64,000 nucleotides of DNA from Coturnix japonica (GCF_001577835.2 NC_029521.1:10840255-10904254); one strand, 5' to 3'. Shown: positions 14,521 through 58,442, numbered from the stretch's first letter. The notes: generated by a model not told the origin, from the sequence alone. Numbers and translations are program-made.

Positions 14521-14945
14521 TGCTGAGGCTGCAGCACTCTCCAGTTCTAGGCTCCTCAGTTCAAGAAAGATGGGTAATTCCTAGGGAGCCCAACAGGAGG
14601 CCATGTTGAGATGTTGAGAGTCCTGGAGCATCTCTCTCATGAGGAAAGGCTGAGACACCACCTAGTGATGTTCAGCCTGGAGAAGAGGAGGATGAGGGGC
14701 AGAAAACTCTTACCAACGTTTATAAAAATTGAAAGTGTAGGTGTCAAATAGATGTGACCAGGCTCTTTTTAGTGGTGTACAGCAGCAGAACAAGGGGCAA
14801 TGGACACAAACTGCAACACAATAAGTTCCATACAAAACGAAGAAAAACTTATTTACTGTGTAGGAGTCAGAGCACTGGAACAGGCTGCCCAGAGACATTG
14901 TGGAGTCTTCTTTAAAGATATTCAAACAGACACAAATTAGCCATG
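14521..14945 (+). mobile_element. CR1 LINE fragment, sense orientation, 3' tail missing
   Basis: This matches the 3' part of avian CR1 from memory: a segment like CTCCTCAGTTCAAGAAAGA near 14,561, then a GAGGAAAGGCTGAGA block, GGGGCAATGGACACAAACTG near 14,795, and TGGAACAGGCTGCCCAGAG near 14,876. It stops before the terminal block and the octamer tail, so it is truncated at both ends. Divergence is substantial, suggesting an old subfamily. Confidence 0.85.
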
Positions 14946-14980
14946 CTATGAATAAAATACTGCCAGTAGCCAAGAAATTC

Positions 14981-15162
14981 TGTTAACCTATAAATATTTT
15001 CTCTAAATAGGAAATGCAACTAACAGGCGTTCACAGTGCTTAATAACAGCAGAAATAAATAAATAAATAAATGTTAACCTATAAATATTTTCTCTAAATA
15101 GGAAATGCAACTAACAGGCGTTCACAGTGCTTAATAACAGCAGAAATAAATAAATAAATAAA
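14981..15162. repeat. Perfect 91-bp tandem duplication
   Basis: Units 14981-15071 and 15072-15162 each begin TGTTAACCTATAAATATTT and end in AAAT repeats. I read them as identical. The AAAT ends probably supplied the homology for slippage or unequal exchange, and the copy is young or polymorphic. Confidence 0.93.
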
Positions 15163-15209
15163 TAAATAGATAGATAAATAAATAAATAAAAAAAAAGGGG
15201 GGGGGGGGG
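15147..15209. repeat. (AAAT)n/(GATA) microsatellite followed by a 13-G run
   Basis: AAAT repeats with a short GATA interruption lead into an A-run and then thirteen consecutive G residues (about 15197-15209). Such tracts are unstable and error-prone in sequencing, so the exact length is uncertain. Confidence 0.9.
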
Positions 15210-18200
15210 AACAGAGAAATTTTTATTTACTTTATACTCTGTGCTAGATCCTTAGTTTTTAGCATTCAAATCTGAGCAACTCAGTTTCACAAAGTTTTCT
15301 CTGGTAGCACAATTCTCTAGTGCTTGTTTAAGGAAATGCAGTAGAGTTGAGTGCTAGACAAAGTATACTCTCCCCCAAAAAAAACTGTATACAAAGCAAC
15401 TTCTCCCAATCCTGTGTTGTCACATCTTTAATTGTTAATACCAGAAAATCCAGAAGCAGGGCCTTTGGTAAACTTTCCTTCAATAAATAGATCTAATCAA
15501 TTAAATACTTCAGGTCTGTGTTCTGATAGCTCCCAGGTTTTATGATAACACACTATTCAGCTTTAAAAAAGAACCATATTTCTGCTCTGCAACAGGATTC
15601 ATCAAGCAATGTAGGAAACAAATTATGTAAGTACTACCATTATTTTGAAATCAACCTTCCCCCCCTTAAAATTTAACAGTACTAAACTACTTTCATAATG
15701 TTTTTTGTTTGTTTGTTTGTTTTTTTAAGTTGGTTATTAAAGCAAATGGAAAAGGAAAGTGTCAGACTCAATTTTCTACTTACAGCCAATGCTATGCAGA
15801 AGATACAGATCTGAGGTCATTTGCTGAAGAAGTTTTATCATCAGTGATTGAAACCCATTATCAAATCAACACAAATGATGCCTGGCTTAGCAAACAGGCT
15901 AGTAAGAATTGACTTGAAGTGATAGCAGGGAAGTAGTTCAGAACAATCACAACAGATCATCACAAAAGGCAGTGAAGCACGTTTCTCTTAACACAGATAT
16001 TTCCAGTCCAGACAGTTCATTCTGTAACAAACAGGATTTGAACCCAAGGAATAAAATTATGAAGGGTTGTTTGTAACAGTATTGCACAATAATTTTATTT
16101 TTTTTTTTTGCTAAGTGTAAGCAGCAGTGTGATAAGTCATAGGTGCTTCAAATACACCTCTGCCTCATTCACTACTTACATAGGGGCTCTATGAATGAAT
16201 AACAGTAACTGACAAAGACTATGGAGGTTTTTCTCATCATTAATTGCAGCACTGACCAAAAAAAACCCACAACACAATTGTCTTCTAGTTCACAGGATGC
16301 TTCTTAGACGCTTATGTAGCTGTTTCATTAACCACAGCCTTTTACAGAGAGCCAAGACAAATCAGGAAGAAGATTATTGAATTCCAGATAGAACTCCACA
16401 GGTGTTTTTTGTCATCATTGTCTGGGTTTTCAAGACAGAACACTGTAGAGTAAACAAATTACCAATATACAGTTTAGGACTACATTTCCATTTAATCCCT
16501 TTAAAGAGAAGGAAAACCAAACACAATAGAACACTAGAGCATGTCTAGTTGTAACATTGACTTGTCAGAGCTTAAATCTTTCTTTCTACCTGTCAGAAGC
16601 ATTGGGACAAACACATAACTTAGGTTTATTGCTATTGTTTTGAATGAATAAATGAACACTGCATTCTCAGTGTACAAAAATATTCACACCCATGCTGGAA
16701 ACCTACGTTCACATTAAAGTCTACCAGTAATTGGTGTTAAAAAAAAAAAAAACAAAAAATAAAAAATAAAAAAAAACACCACAATACTAAACTAGTTTCA
16801 TCTGAACTCTTAGCATCACAAAAATATCCACTCAAAACAGTCACTATATACTTCTGCTCAAACATAGGCATGCAACCAGGGAATACATATACTGGACTTT
16901 CAAATTTATTTAATTAATTAAACAACAGTAGCTGCTACAGGACCATGTATTATTTCTTCCTTGTATGGAAACTAAAGACTTGAAGTGAATTTTGTAGAAG
17001 AATAAACCAGGTTAATAGTTAATTTCTTCTGATTCTCACAAATAGATCTGTTTTAACTGTATAACTTACTACTTAAATACATGGTTGTTTTGTTTTTTTC
17101 CCCCCTGAGCAAGACCTGTACTGCCCATTGCCCCCTTCACAGTGATACAGCATTTTTCTCAGAGCATGTGATCTCATGTATTTCAACTCACTATCAGTTG
17201 CAGCTTTCTTTCACCTCAATGCTTGTTCTCGTGCTTGCTACACGCTGTTCCCAAGAGCACATTTCTGCCCAGCTAAAGCCAAACGTTATTATCTTTCATT
17301 AGTACTAAGATTGTTTGTCTTCAGCTGACCTCACAGCACTCATTTCTTCTCCTAAGCTGGAAGCTGAGTTTGACACATTGTAGCTCTTTACTTCATGCCT
17401 TCTAGACTACACTCCCTCAGACAGGAACTGCCTTATAAGGCACTGCACATACCACAGTGAACCTGGAGGTGGAACCTCACTAACAGCTTGGGCTACTCAG
17501 TCTAGTTTAAGTCACCCCCTAAGGCTTCTATGTAACTTTTAACTTATATCGGAAAAATAACTCATTTTATCTCACTAGTCAAGTAATAGGATTGAGTCCT
17601 TACAGCCACAAGATCCCCCCATGATTTCTGAAACATTTGAGTATATAATAAAGATGGAAAAATTCAAACAAGTCCAACCTGTGAATACAGTGGAGTTAAA
17701 AGTCTTTCCATGCAGATCAACTTATGATTAGTTCTAAGAATCTTCTCCACAAATCCTGTTGTCTAACTTAGGCACCAGATTGCTCATTAATTAGAAACAA
17801 AACATAAAAGCAGTCTTTGAAATCTGCATTTTTAGAAATTGATATTCTAACATTAAGCCCAGGCTGATGTCCAAAAGGAGCTAACTGTGACAAAAAAAAC
17901 ATCACTTACAGATGATGGGATGTGCTGAGATCAGCAGGAAACAAAAGGATACCTTCAGCACACAGTAGGGAAAGAAGTGAAGATTCCTGCTCATCAGTGC
18001 TTTCCACTTAATTGTTTTACCTCCCACAGGAAAGGGGATTAACCTAGAGTCTCTCCACAGCATGATATGTGCATTTAACTTTTGAATTACAGAACATCTG
18101 CTACACATTGCTTAGACTGTAGCACACAAAGGCAAAATGTTGGCAGAATAGAAACTTGCATGAGGAGCCACTTTTCCCTCCAGACCATAGAAGCACAGGA

Positions 18201-20064
18201 GTTCTGATGGCACTCTTCAGTTGTCTGCCATTCTTCAAGTCGAATGATAGCACAGCCACATTGAAAATATTGCAGAATAGTGGAAAGACTCAAATAGGAT
18301 GACCTGATTTGACCACTTTCAATCATTTCAACATTTCCTCCTCCCTCCCATTTTCTGCTTGATGCCTCCCATTGCAAGACAAGAGTACAGCTTCTGAGTA
18401 AGTGGCTATAACCTACTCACATAACAAGGGAAGTCTATTGTTTGGCTGAATCACTAGGCAAATATTTTTTTGCTGTCAATCTTAAATTATCATAATGGAG
18501 CACCAAATAACAAGCACAGTACCAGGCAATTACACTGCCTACTTCAAACCATTTGCTTTGAAATCTTACTGTATCAAGTGAACCTGTAATGAAAAGCACT
18601 TCAAATATTACAATATTGAGGAGGGAACCTTCAATTTTAAAACTAAATTGTGCTTCAGGAAGCACATACCCTTTAAAACAGTATTTTTAAGGCATCAAGA
18701 CTCTGCAAAACACCTCTGTGCCAGTGTTTATTCAGATTGTTGATTGCTTAAAACTAAGGTAAGGAAGATTCTGAAGAGCAACTTAAATTTGAACATTACC
18801 ATACAGCTTTGAAGTAATCAACATTTTTGAAAATTGCATGGTTTTCACTGAAAGTAAGTTTCCATTCAGTTAAAAACAAACAGTAGAACCAGTAAATGAG
18901 AGCTTCACACCCTCAACAGCTACTTTAAATGCTTACTTCCAAAGGAGTTGACCTCTTGGGCAGGACAATTCTGCTTCCTCCCAGTTTTTTCTTTTACATG
19001 AAAAATTGTTACAGATTTGTATCATTGCATTCACACCACCCCCTAGTGAGTACTTAATTACATTTAACATGGCTTTCAAACAGGGAAGGAGAAGGGCTTT
19101 TCCAGTAAATACCTTCAAAAGAGATTTAGGTTTAACTCTACCCCTTATGTGAATGCTTGCCGCATATCCTTGACAATCAATTTGCAAGTCAGAAATTTAC
19201 TGTCACTTGCTTAAACACTCCAATGGACTGAAGAGTTCATCATTATATGTATGCACACACACTATGTAGCAACACAGATCTCATTTTTAATAGGCTTCCA
19301 ACAACTCTTCAGATTTTAATTCGCATTTATCTTTTGGAAGAACTCCTAAAAACAACCCCACTAGTTCCACTAAAGGTATTAGTATAGGTTGTTTCATCCA
19401 TACCTACCAGATCTCAGAGAGAATTTACTGGAACACTGGTATCCTCTTCTAATCACTCTGACTCAAGGACTGCTTCCCCTCCTTGGCCTCCAAACAAGAC
19501 ACATCTCACGTAAGTTAAAATCTTCTACCTCAGAACATGAGGTATAATTTTAAAAAAAACTGCACTCAAAGATTGGATTAGGTGCTTCTTAAATGACTAC
19601 TTTAACACTACCAATGAGAAATTAAAGGTGCACTTCACAGTTCACAGAGCAGAGTTGCCCAGTTTGCCCTGAAAACCCAGAAACAAACTAGCTGTACTAG
19701 ACTCTCGTATTAGCTAAAACCTCAACTGTGAAATACACAGCTCTGAATCTCTCTGCTGAAATGACTTTTTCTTCCTTCCACTCCTGCAAAAGTATATAGG
19801 CCATCAAACAAGTATATTTTTAAAGGGTTCTTGAAACCAGACTGAACACAAGAGAGTAAGTATGCCTACCTCCTCTGAATAAATACCACCTGCTTCAAAT
19901 GTTGTTAAAACTATTCACCATAGAAAGCTTTGATTCATGCTTCATATTGATACTCAAAAGATGTTTAATTATGAAAGGATTTTAATACAGTGTAAATAGC
20001 ACATTAACACTGAAGTTCTCAAGCTTTACAAAATCTTAACTATTAAATCAAAAAAGACAAACCA
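15210..20064. other. Intergenic between the tandem repeat and the RPS24 3' end
   Basis: No conserved exon or recognisable mobile element is seen. There are short poly-A/T tracts near 16,094 and 16,740, and many short reading frames without family features. The RPS24 transcript ends at the right boundary. Confidence 0.6.
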
Positions 20065-20159
20065 GGATTTGTCTGACATATTTTATTTAATGTAAAAGCC
20101 AGATGAGCAGCTTCTTTCCAGAATAGTTCTTCCCATGCTTCCTGATGGAATTATGTAGC
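20065..20159 (-). other. RPS24 terminal 3'UTR exon (exon 6)
   Basis: On the minus strand, TTTCTTTACAG gives a splice acceptor ending at 20160. The exon then runs to a poly(A) signal at 20082-20087, with a T- and GT-rich downstream element near 20048-20062, so cleavage is expected near 20065. In the main transcript the exon is untranslated, because the stop codon lies in exon 5. If exon 5 were skipped, this exon would add two codons (Ala-Thr) before an in-frame TAA. The 3' end position is inferred. Confidence 0.75.
20082..20087 (-). terminator. RPS24 polyadenylation signal AATAAA
   Basis: There is a canonical AATAAA on the minus strand (TTTATT on plus), about 72 bp into the last exon, followed by a T-rich downstream element. 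It is the only well-placed signal after the terminal acceptor. Confidence 0.85.
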
Positions 20160-20912
20160 CTGTAAAGAAAGAGAAAGATCAGTTCCAGAAGATTACAACA
20201 GATTTTGTACTCACTTTTATGGGGCCTTAACTTCTTTCCAAATACTGCTCCCCTTAAAACATAAGGTTCAAGGCTTTAGAGTACAGTCATGGGAATGAGC
20301 CTAGATAGCAGCATTTCTATAGAGGAGTTCAGCAATCTAGAACTGCTTTGCAAGCCTCCTGCTCCTGACATATTCACTGTATCAGATCCCAGACAGTTAC
20401 TCAAATGAGCCATTTATCATCTGATCTAAGAACACACTTAGTTCTGCAGTGGTTATTATCCACAGCACAAGCCTTTTTACTTGTTCCTGCAACAAAGACA
20501 AGAACAAAGTCTATCATTTGTCTAAAGTACTATCAAGCATCTACACAAGTATCAGTAAGATGACAATTGCTCCCAAAACTGAAGTTATACAAATCCAAAT
20601 CACTTCAGAAAATACAAAGCTACCCTATCCTTATCATATTTAAGTTAGTTTTGCTGCAAAAAAAGCCTTCAAATAAGTAATAGAGTTCCATTGACAGTAA
20701 ATCAGAAACTTCTGATGATCCATTAACCATGCAAGTTCAAGAAACAAACAATCAACTCAGTAGTAAGCAGAAGAGGGATCTGTAAACATTTTAGTCTTCC
20801 TTATACTGGTATAGAACATCATGCAAATACAAGGCTTCACATAAACCAACATTAAACAGTATAACTACAAGCTACCTAATGTCTACTTTTACAAAGTACC
20901 CCCCAGTCATAC

Positions 20913-20945
20913 CTGTAATTCTTTTTCCATCTGAAGTACATCCAG

Positions 20946-20948
<3 letters not shown>
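20913..20948 (-). other. RPS24 exon 5: 36-nt microexon whose first codon is the stop
   Basis: A strong acceptor (long pyrimidine run, then CCCCCAG) precedes TAA at 20946-20948; the exon ends ...TTACAG followed by the donor GTATGA. Exon 4 ends in phase 0 after Lys-Lys, so this TAA terminates the protein at residue 130. Human RPS24 has small alternatively spliced exons at the same place, giving C-termini of slightly different length. Skipping this exon would give an Ala-Thr ending from the terminal exon. The splice sites are seen; usage is inferred. Confidence 0.8.
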
Positions 20949-25813
<4,865 letters not shown>

Positions 25814-25841
25814 CTTGCCGGCGCTCTCCCTGCCAGCGAGC

Positions 25842-25874
25842 GAGAAAAGGAAGTGGCGCCGCCGCGCAGCCAAT
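25842..25874 (-). promoter_or_regulatory. RPS24 core promoter: TOP-like start, ETS-type site, CCAAT box
   Basis: On the minus strand the tract CTTCCTTTTCTC (25853 to 25842) lies about 30 nt before the ATG and has the form of a 5' terminal oligopyrimidine start, the hallmark of ribosomal protein mRNAs under mTOR/LARP1 control. It overlaps GGAAGTG on plus (25849-25855), an ETS/GABP-type site. A CCAAT box on plus (25870-25874) lies about 20 bp upstream of the presumed start. The start site itself is inferred from the pyrimidine tract. Confidence 0.65.
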
Positions 25875-26047
25875 CATAAGGCGGCACAGGGGCCTTCAGC
25901 CGGGGTGGGGCCATGAGCGAGCCTGGCTGTTCCGGTGCCGGATCTGGGTGTAAAGAGTGCGGCTGTATTGACAGGGCTTCACGTGGAGGTTCTGTCCCTA
26001 AGCAGGGCGCCTCGGTGGGCTCACGCCGTGATCTGGTTCTGCTGCCG

Positions 26048-26406
26048 GTGAGGGAGGCTGGGGAATACGGGACTGGTGCGGAGCGTTGGAGCCCGCACCC
26101 GTGGGAGGCCGTGCTCTCTGTCCAGCAGGGGGTGTTGCAGGAGGGCGCTGCGTCTAGGAGAGTGGTTAGGCCCTGGAACAGGCTGCCCGGGGAGGTTGTG
26201 GGTGCCCCGTCCTTGGAGGTGTTCAAGACCAGGTTGGATGGGGCCCTGGGCAACCTGATCTCGTAAAGGTGTGTGTTTGGTGGCCCTGCCAGGCAGGGGG
26301 GTTGGAACTACATGATCCTTGAGGTCCCTTCCAACCCGGCTCATTCTGTGATTCTGTGTGTCGCTCTCTCCATCCCGCTTCTTACTGATCTATAGTTATC
26401 ATTCAG
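26048..26406 (+). other. Candidate POLR3A 5'UTR intron containing the CR1
   Basis: A good donor (CCG then GTGAGG at 26048) and an acceptor (ATTCAG ending at 26406), with a strong branch-point-like TACTGAT at 26383-26389 about 18 nt upstream of it, bracket the CR1 element. Splicing here would remove the CR1 from the leader and leave about 35 nt before the ATG. Only sequence signals support this; transcription could instead start downstream of the CR1. Confidence 0.3.
26158..26362 (+). mobile_element. CR1 LINE 3' end inside the RPS24/POLR3A promoter region
   Basis: The classic CR1 terminal segment is present: CCTGGAACAGGCTGCCCGG, TTGGAGGTGTTCAAGACCAG, GTTGGATGGGGCCCTGGGCA, GGGGTTGGAACTACATGATC, then GGTCCCTTCCAACCC and the octamer-type tail ATTCTGTGATTCTGTG. 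It is intact at its 3' end and truncated at about 200 bp. It is CpG-rich, as expected of a fairly young or unmethylated copy. It ends only about 80 bp before the POLR3A start codon. Confidence 0.93.
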
Positions 26407-26441
26407 GTGCCGCTGTAGCTGCATGCCGTCTCCGTGCCGCC

Positions 26442-53849
<27,408 letters not shown>

Positions 53850-54108
53850 CCTTTGGGTATAATACAAAGTAGGGGAAAAAAAAAAAAAAGAAATATCAAG
53901 GAAGCATAAAAAAAAAAGTATGATTTCTGTGTGTCTCAATAACTGAATTGGTAAGTGATATACTAGCAGAAAAATTGTCTAACTCTTCACCATCTGTTGC
54001 TTGTACAAACTTTTAAAGGAGAGATTTCTCTGTACCAGAGAGCAGAAATTGATGTAAGGTGTATTTCAGCTGATGGTTTTCTTTGCTAGAATTTTCCATG
54101 GTACAAAT

Positions 54109-54114
54109 AATAAA
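54109..54114 (+). terminator. Proximal POLR3A poly(A) signal AATAAA
   Basis: A canonical hexamer 260 bp after the stop codon. The downstream T/GT-rich context is moderate, so it may produce a short isoform. Confidence 0.5.
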
Positions 54115-56339
54115 AATAGAAACATGCTTTGGAATGACTTGAAGTTGTTAGTACCTTCTGGGAATTACTTCCTAGGCTAGTTGATGCTAGTTTGTATAGG
54201 GACAGAGTTTTCCTTCACCAACACAAGCAAAGTTCTGAATTTTTTGCCATGCAATTCCTGCTGCCTATGAAGTAAAAATACTGTTCAGAATATTACATAT
54301 GTGTTACAACATCTGAGACAGAGGGTTTTTTTTTGTATGGGCTTTTTAAAGAAATGATTTATATCTAGATTACTGAAACTGATGAGAAATAATTGTGCTT
54401 TGGGTACTCTTGTGGCAGGGCTGAACAAACACTGAAAAGCATGTCAAAACATGGTGTTGGAGGAAAGGAAGTGCTGCACTTGGAAATATGTGCTCTGTGT
54501 GGGTGGATCTCAAGTGTCAAAGCTACTGTTGCCATGCCTTGTGGTTCTGTAGACAGTGCAAACTTCTTGTATTACTTAAACCTCATAGTAAAGCTACATG
54601 TTTGGGAAAATAACTCTAGAACTGGCTCATTATTTCCTGAGAACTAGGCTATTCTGGAGGCTGAAGGAAATTTTGAGCAACTGATGACCATGAGAAAAGT
54701 ATGCTTAAACTGTAATATTTGCTACAAATGGAAGTGAGGAGCCATTATATTTGTTAAAATTGTTAATTTGTTAAAATTTGTGCAATATGATAGCTTGCTT
54801 TGTTTATCAATGTTTTCATTACTGTTAATGTGTGGAAGTTGTTCTTAACTCAGTACTGGACAAATGTATTCAGACTTGATACAAACCTGCTGAAGTATTC
54901 TTTACACTTGCACATAGTGTATTTGGAAATGACATCTTAACAGAAGCAGCAGAGATCATTCTATAGCTCCTAAGAAGTAAGACTTGAAGAAAACTAGGAC
55001 TGAGTTACTGATTTCATTTATTCTATGTTAATGTCATGAGTGCTGTCAAAAGCATTTGAAATACTTGTTCTTAGCTTTTTTTTTTCTTTTTTTTTATTTT
55101 TATTCAGTAGTTTTCTTTTATCCTAAGTTATTATCCAGGAAGTGGTTTTCCTCCCCATGATTGTGCTTTAGGACTATAAAAAGTGGCAGATTGTTAAACA
55201 GTTACTAAGTTCTGTGAAGATGGTTATTTGTAGTTCATCATGTTCTTAAAAACTTTTATAATATAGCACTGTTGTTACACTGAATCTGCAGCTTAAGGCA
55301 GTCATTCTTTTGGAAGTTTCATAAGTGAGCAGGGTCATCTGAACAACTCAATCCCATTTCAATTCATAAAGCAGAAATAGAAAGGAAGCTGCTTTCATGC
55401 ATGGGCATGAAGTAATTTGAAAGTGTTTTAATCTTTAGCCTATTAGACTAGTTTTCAGAGTGAATACACTACATTATTTCAGTGTAGCGTGTTTAGAGTT
55501 ACATTAGTGCAGTGGAGGGAAACTATCTTGGTTCTTATTCTTGTCAGCAGTTCTTGGATATGAAGTGTACTCATAACATCAATCAAGAAGAGCAAAGTAG
55601 AGACAGAAACTGAAGTTGTATGCTCTTAAGGGCAGCTGAATAATCTGACATTTAAAAATGAATGAGTCTGTTCTGCAGTTTGTCTTTACATGGCAACCAA
55701 AAGAAAAGCATAAAGCTACTTAACCAGAATGTAAAACCTGCTGTTTTAAATTTGGGGTTCCGTTGCTCTTAGGTTTTCTTTAAATTCATTTTATGTTGCA
55801 GAGAAGACCCAGTGTGAGATTCAGATTTGCTGATCTCAAATATTTTTGTATTTATGTAGTACTGGGATATTCTTCTGTCTAGATTTTGGCAGGGTAAAGA
55901 TTTGGAATGTAATGCATTTGGTACCTGCTCTGAAAGCCATATGTATTTTTCTCTTTTAACAGATAAAGAATTCAGGATAAATTATTATTATTATTTGTAT
56001 CAGCGAGATTGCCATTTAACAGTTTGTCTGTGAAGATTCTATTTATTTCTTTTCAAAGATGGGAGAATAAGACAGGTAGGGACCAAACCAGTACAGCTTT
56101 CCTGTGGATAAGTACATGACTTCGTCATGAGAAACTAATGAAAAACCTTGGCATTTTTGTGAGTACTTTCTTGAAGGTTCTTATGCAGTTTTATTTGTGT
56201 GAGATTTGTATTGATATGTGGCCACCTAGTTTTCTTCTGTAAATATGATGAAATGTAGCTATTGAAGTGGTGGCTTTTCTCTTTTGTATATCTTAAGTAT
56301 TTAGTAAATTACATCTGTTATCATTGCCTTTAGTATGAC

Positions 56340-56345
56340 AATAAA
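56340..56345 (+). terminator. Distal POLR3A poly(A) signal AATAAA
   Basis: A canonical hexamer followed about 25 nt later by CCTTGTGTTTGTTT, a typical GT/T-rich downstream element. It is likely the main distal end of the gene. Confidence 0.65.
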
Positions 56346-56433
56346 AAGAGGCAGAGATTATAATGTAAACCTTGTGTTTGTTTATTGATGCATTATAATT
56401 TGTGCATAATTGATTTATGGGTGACCTGACCCC

Positions 56434-56456
56434 NNNNNNNNNNNNNNNNNNNNNNN
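56434..56456. other. Assembly gap (23 N)
   Basis: A run of 23 N between GACCCC and ATTACTG. The true missing length is unknown. Confidence 1.
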
Positions 56457-56966
56457 ATTACTGAGTTTTCCAAAAAAGAAGTTTCTAGTATCTGGAAAGA
56501 AGCATCAGTGAGAGCTTAATATCCTACTGCTGTACTTCTGAAGTGATGACAGTTTAGGATTTAAGTGTGCTTCTCAAAGGAAGAGAAACAGTAGCTCAAA
56601 GAGCCATTGCAATAGGCAGTCCCTCAGTTTTGTAGCATTGGTTATTTTTGTGCTTGCAGACAGGAATGTCTTTAGAAACTTATAGAAAATGACATAAAGA
56701 TTTCAGTAGTATCTACTTATGTACCTAAATTCTTCTGGAAAGAATATAACTCATGAATGTAGTGTTTTCAAAAGGATTAGCTAAAACTATGTATTTAAAC
56801 CTGGAAAAATCTGTCAGTAATAAAAATGTGGAGGGGGAAGTAATAAGAATGTAATAAAAATTTACCTGGGATTTTCTGTTGCCTAAGAACAAAAAAATTA
56901 AAAGGGAGCAAATTAGAAAAAAATTATTAATGCTTTAATGCACAAATACTTTATGGATCATTTAGA

Positions 56967-56993
56967 TGTGATTACAACGTTGTTGTAATCACA
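56967..56993. repeat. Perfect 12-bp inverted repeat with 3-nt loop
   Basis: TGTGATTACAAC-GTT-GTTGTAATCACA is an exact hairpin-capable repeat in otherwise unique DNA about 0.6 kb past the distal POLR3A poly(A) signal. It does not belong to any element I recognise. Confidence 0.95.
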
Positions 56994-57378
56994 AAGCAAA
57001 TTTATCTGAACTATTTGAATAAAGATCCAAATCTCACAGGGCAATCTGAAAGAACAAAATAAAACCAAACAGCCCTGCTACTTCAGTATGCTAGTACTTG
57101 TGAAAATTAAGGCTACTTGTAGCTAATAAAGTGAAAAATTTCCATTGAGTGTGACTAGGTAATATTCCATATTGTTTCCGTAAAAGAGAGTTGAGTTGCA
57201 ATTCTCTATTTTGAATTAAGAAAGGTTTTTTTTTCTATGTTGGAGTTGAAATAAAACTATGAGAGAAGGAAGGTAGCCTCTCAAAACAGTGTATGTAAGA
57301 AAGGAAAGTAGAAAACAGTCCTCATGTGCTTCTTTCATGAATTGGGAAAGGCTTGCTTTTCTTTTGCCTCATTTTGCA

Positions 57379-57434
57379 TTTAAAAAAAAAAAACAAAAAA
57401 AAAAAACCTTAAAAGAAAAAAGAAAAAAAAAAAA
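57379..57434. repeat. A-rich tract
   Basis: A-runs are broken by isolated C, TT and G residues over about 55 bp. It may be an old retroposon tail; no body is identified. Confidence 0.85.
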
Positions 57435-57895
57435 CAGAAATGATTGTTACAATCTGCATTTGTTCTCTGTAGTGAACATTTAAATAATAGCTCCAAGAGC
57501 TTCTCTGAAGCATGAAGTTCTGGCAGCTCACTGGGTATCATCTCACATTCTGCAGCTGCTGGTGAGCACTGAGGCAGAGCTGGATTAATAATGTTTGAAG
57601 GTGATGCTGAGAGATGCAAGATACCAATGTCGGGGACTGGAAATAATATGAAACAGGTGGTCTTGTGTGCACTCACAATTGAAAACAGCAAAACATATGA
57701 AAGATGACTTCCCCTTTACTGCCTGAAAGCTCTGAAGTTGCTGTAGCTTTGTGAGTGCCTTTCAGCTTTGTAACTATTCACAGGAGTCTTTTGAACAAGA
57801 TCTTTGACTGTACCATGCTGACAGTGGTCTTCTCTGAATACAGCATTGTCCAAACCACATTTTATTCTGATTATATATAGCTATGTATGTAAATT

Positions 57896-58442
57896 TCTCT
57901 GAAACTAATGCTTCCTGTTTATTTTTGTGAGGAAAAAACAAAACAAACAGCTACAAGCACAATAACACTGTCTGGAATACCAAATTCTCTCAGCTACAAA
58001 AAAATAAGCCACCATTATTTCTCAACATTGTCACCACAGTTAGCCAATTTGTGAGCATGAGCTGATTGAAGTGCTATTCATTTTATGATGACAGCTGTGC
58101 GTGGCCATCTGGAACATGACTTGTCTATCACATTGCTGTCACCACTGCACCACACACCACCTTGCTGTTTGGTCTCTATAAGCATTCAGCAAATGTCAGT
58201 ATATACCCATGGGTGTTATTTTTTCCTGCATGGAGGAATTCTGTGCTACACCTTTGGTTCATCTTCGTGTCCATGTCAGGCACCATTTTATCAGTGTGCC
58301 CCTGTGCTTCCATCTGTTACACTGCAGCAAAATGTAATGGAAGATTGTTGGGAAGGTTCAAGCTTTACTGATGTACCACCAGTATTCACCTGTGATATTG
58401 TGGGCCAACCTAATTAGGAGATACTGCTTTTGGAACAGCCCT
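57896..58442 (-). mobile_element. Mariner-derived nonautonomous element, copy B
   Basis: The left end CTCTGAAACTAATGCTTCCT and the right end, AGGAGATACTGCTTTTGGAACAG on plus, form imperfect inverted repeats. Shared landmarks with copies A and C include TTCTCTCAGCTACAAAA near 57986, CTGCATGGAGGAATTC near 58227 and CAAAATGTAATGGAA near 58329. At about 545 bp it is an internally deleted copy. Long open frames in it are fragments or shadows of decayed transposase sequence. Confidence 0.68.

Larger units (their letters stand above)
53850..56365 (+). other. Probable POLR3A 3'UTR with two poly(A) options
   Basis: No acceptor-exon structure is apparent after the stop. Poly(A) signals occur at 54109-54114 and, with a better GT-rich downstream element, at 56340-56345. 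The long form would give a 3'UTR of about 2.5 kb. The extent is inferred and needs transcript data. Confidence 0.6.
56366..57895. other. Intergenic downstream of POLR3A
   Basis: This stretch holds an assembly gap, a perfect inverted repeat near 56,980 and a long A-rich tract at about 57379-57434. No exon or known element is recognised otherwise. Confidence 0.6.

Noticed and set aside
58085-58417. 110-codon plus-strand open frame
   Set aside because: It lies antisense inside the mariner-derived copy B and has no independent support.
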